64,000 nucleotides of DNA from positions 28,929-92,928 of the forward strand of contig JBGVRT010000133.1 of assembly GCA_045128735.1 (NCBI GenBank), in the 5' to 3' direction. The position numbers and the translations under genes were made by a program. This stretch comes from RGIG8775 sp045128735. GTDB lineage: Bacteria > Bacillota > Clostridia > Oscillospirales > CAG-272. Below the pieces are notes generated by a model. That model made no database searches. It was not told the DNA's origin and was given only the letters and a program-made list of their open reading frames with translations. Each line of letters opens with the position of its first letter. The first letter of the stretch is position 1. Below, piece by piece: positions 63,966 to 64,000 of the stretch.

Positions 63966-64000
63966 TTAGACTGACGAAAAAACTCCCTCGCCGCTCGCCT

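Overview
The window looks like a chromosome segment of an uncultured or little-studied Bacillota, class Clostridia, probably of the Oscillospirales/Christensenellales type. The grounds are: a division/cell-wall (dcw) cluster headed by mraZ and rsmH with a PASTA-tailed penicillin-binding protein, MecA, a GerA germinant receptor subunit, a TIGR01212 radical SAM protein, a ribosomal L10 leader RNA, strong AGGAGG ribosome binding sites, and promoters with the Gram-positive TRTGn extended -10 element. Base composition is mixed and near one half G+C by eye, with one clearly A+T-richer gene (the deaminase at 41.7 kb). The taxonomy is inference from gene content, not a database match.

Layout. 1-2.6 kb: start of a Nif3-like gene, trmK and a DUF1858 protein on the minus strand, then prfB (release factor 2, without the programmed frameshift) and a small membrane protein. 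2.6-8.7 kb: a divergent catabolic/reductive island; an Old Yellow Enzyme-type reductase, an SDR and a fumarate-reductase-like flavoprotein face an AraC regulator and a D-2-hydroxyacid dehydrogenase across a promoter region with repeated half-sites. 8.7-10 kb: L10 leader, rplJ and rplL. 10-12.3 kb: a lipoprotein with a degenerate trypsin-like domain and a DUF554 membrane protein. 12.3-24.7 kb: ftsZ and the dcw operon in the order mraZ-rsmH-unknown-pbp-murE-murF-mraY-ftsW-murG, lacking murD, murC, murB, divIB and ftsA. 24.8-32.2 kb: radical SAM protein, aminotransferase, DinG/XPD-type helicase, mecA, family 4 uracil-DNA glycosylase and an AEC transporter.

32.2-45.2 kb: an orphan gerA, a surface CBM9-like protein, a CAT-fold/E2-like protein, a 56-residue peptide gene with its own promoter and terminator, a ROK kinase, then a minus-strand run (aminoglycoside phosphotransferase-like kinase, SGNH hydrolase, RNase III-domain protein, LarA-like protein, two tiny coupled ORFs, MBL hydrolase). 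An A+T-rich deaminase lies between copies of an interspersed TGTCATTCTGAG repeat, next to a 298-bp element with terminal inverted repeats. rlmD, a phosphoesterase and a membrane protein follow.

45.3-64 kb: rimO-pgsA, a perfect 65-bp palindrome, two AraC regulators with a carbohydrate-esterase-like SGNH protein, a TIM-barrel protein, upp-rluA-lnt, then mtaB cotranscribed with a shortened PurL-like protein that has lost catalytic residues (probably the most novel gene here). Next come tyrS, two lipoproteins (one a beta-lactamase-fold serine hydrolase), an egsA/araM glycerol-1-phosphate dehydrogenase with a truncated GDPD gene fragment behind it, a DeoR regulator, and at the right edge a promoter reading into two stacked hairpins that look like a dispersed repeat.

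No tRNA, rRNA, CRISPR array, transposase or prophage gene was seen. Starts were revised wherever a Shine-Dalgarno or a promoter contradicts the longest reading frame. All promoter and hairpin calls were made by eye from the sequence.
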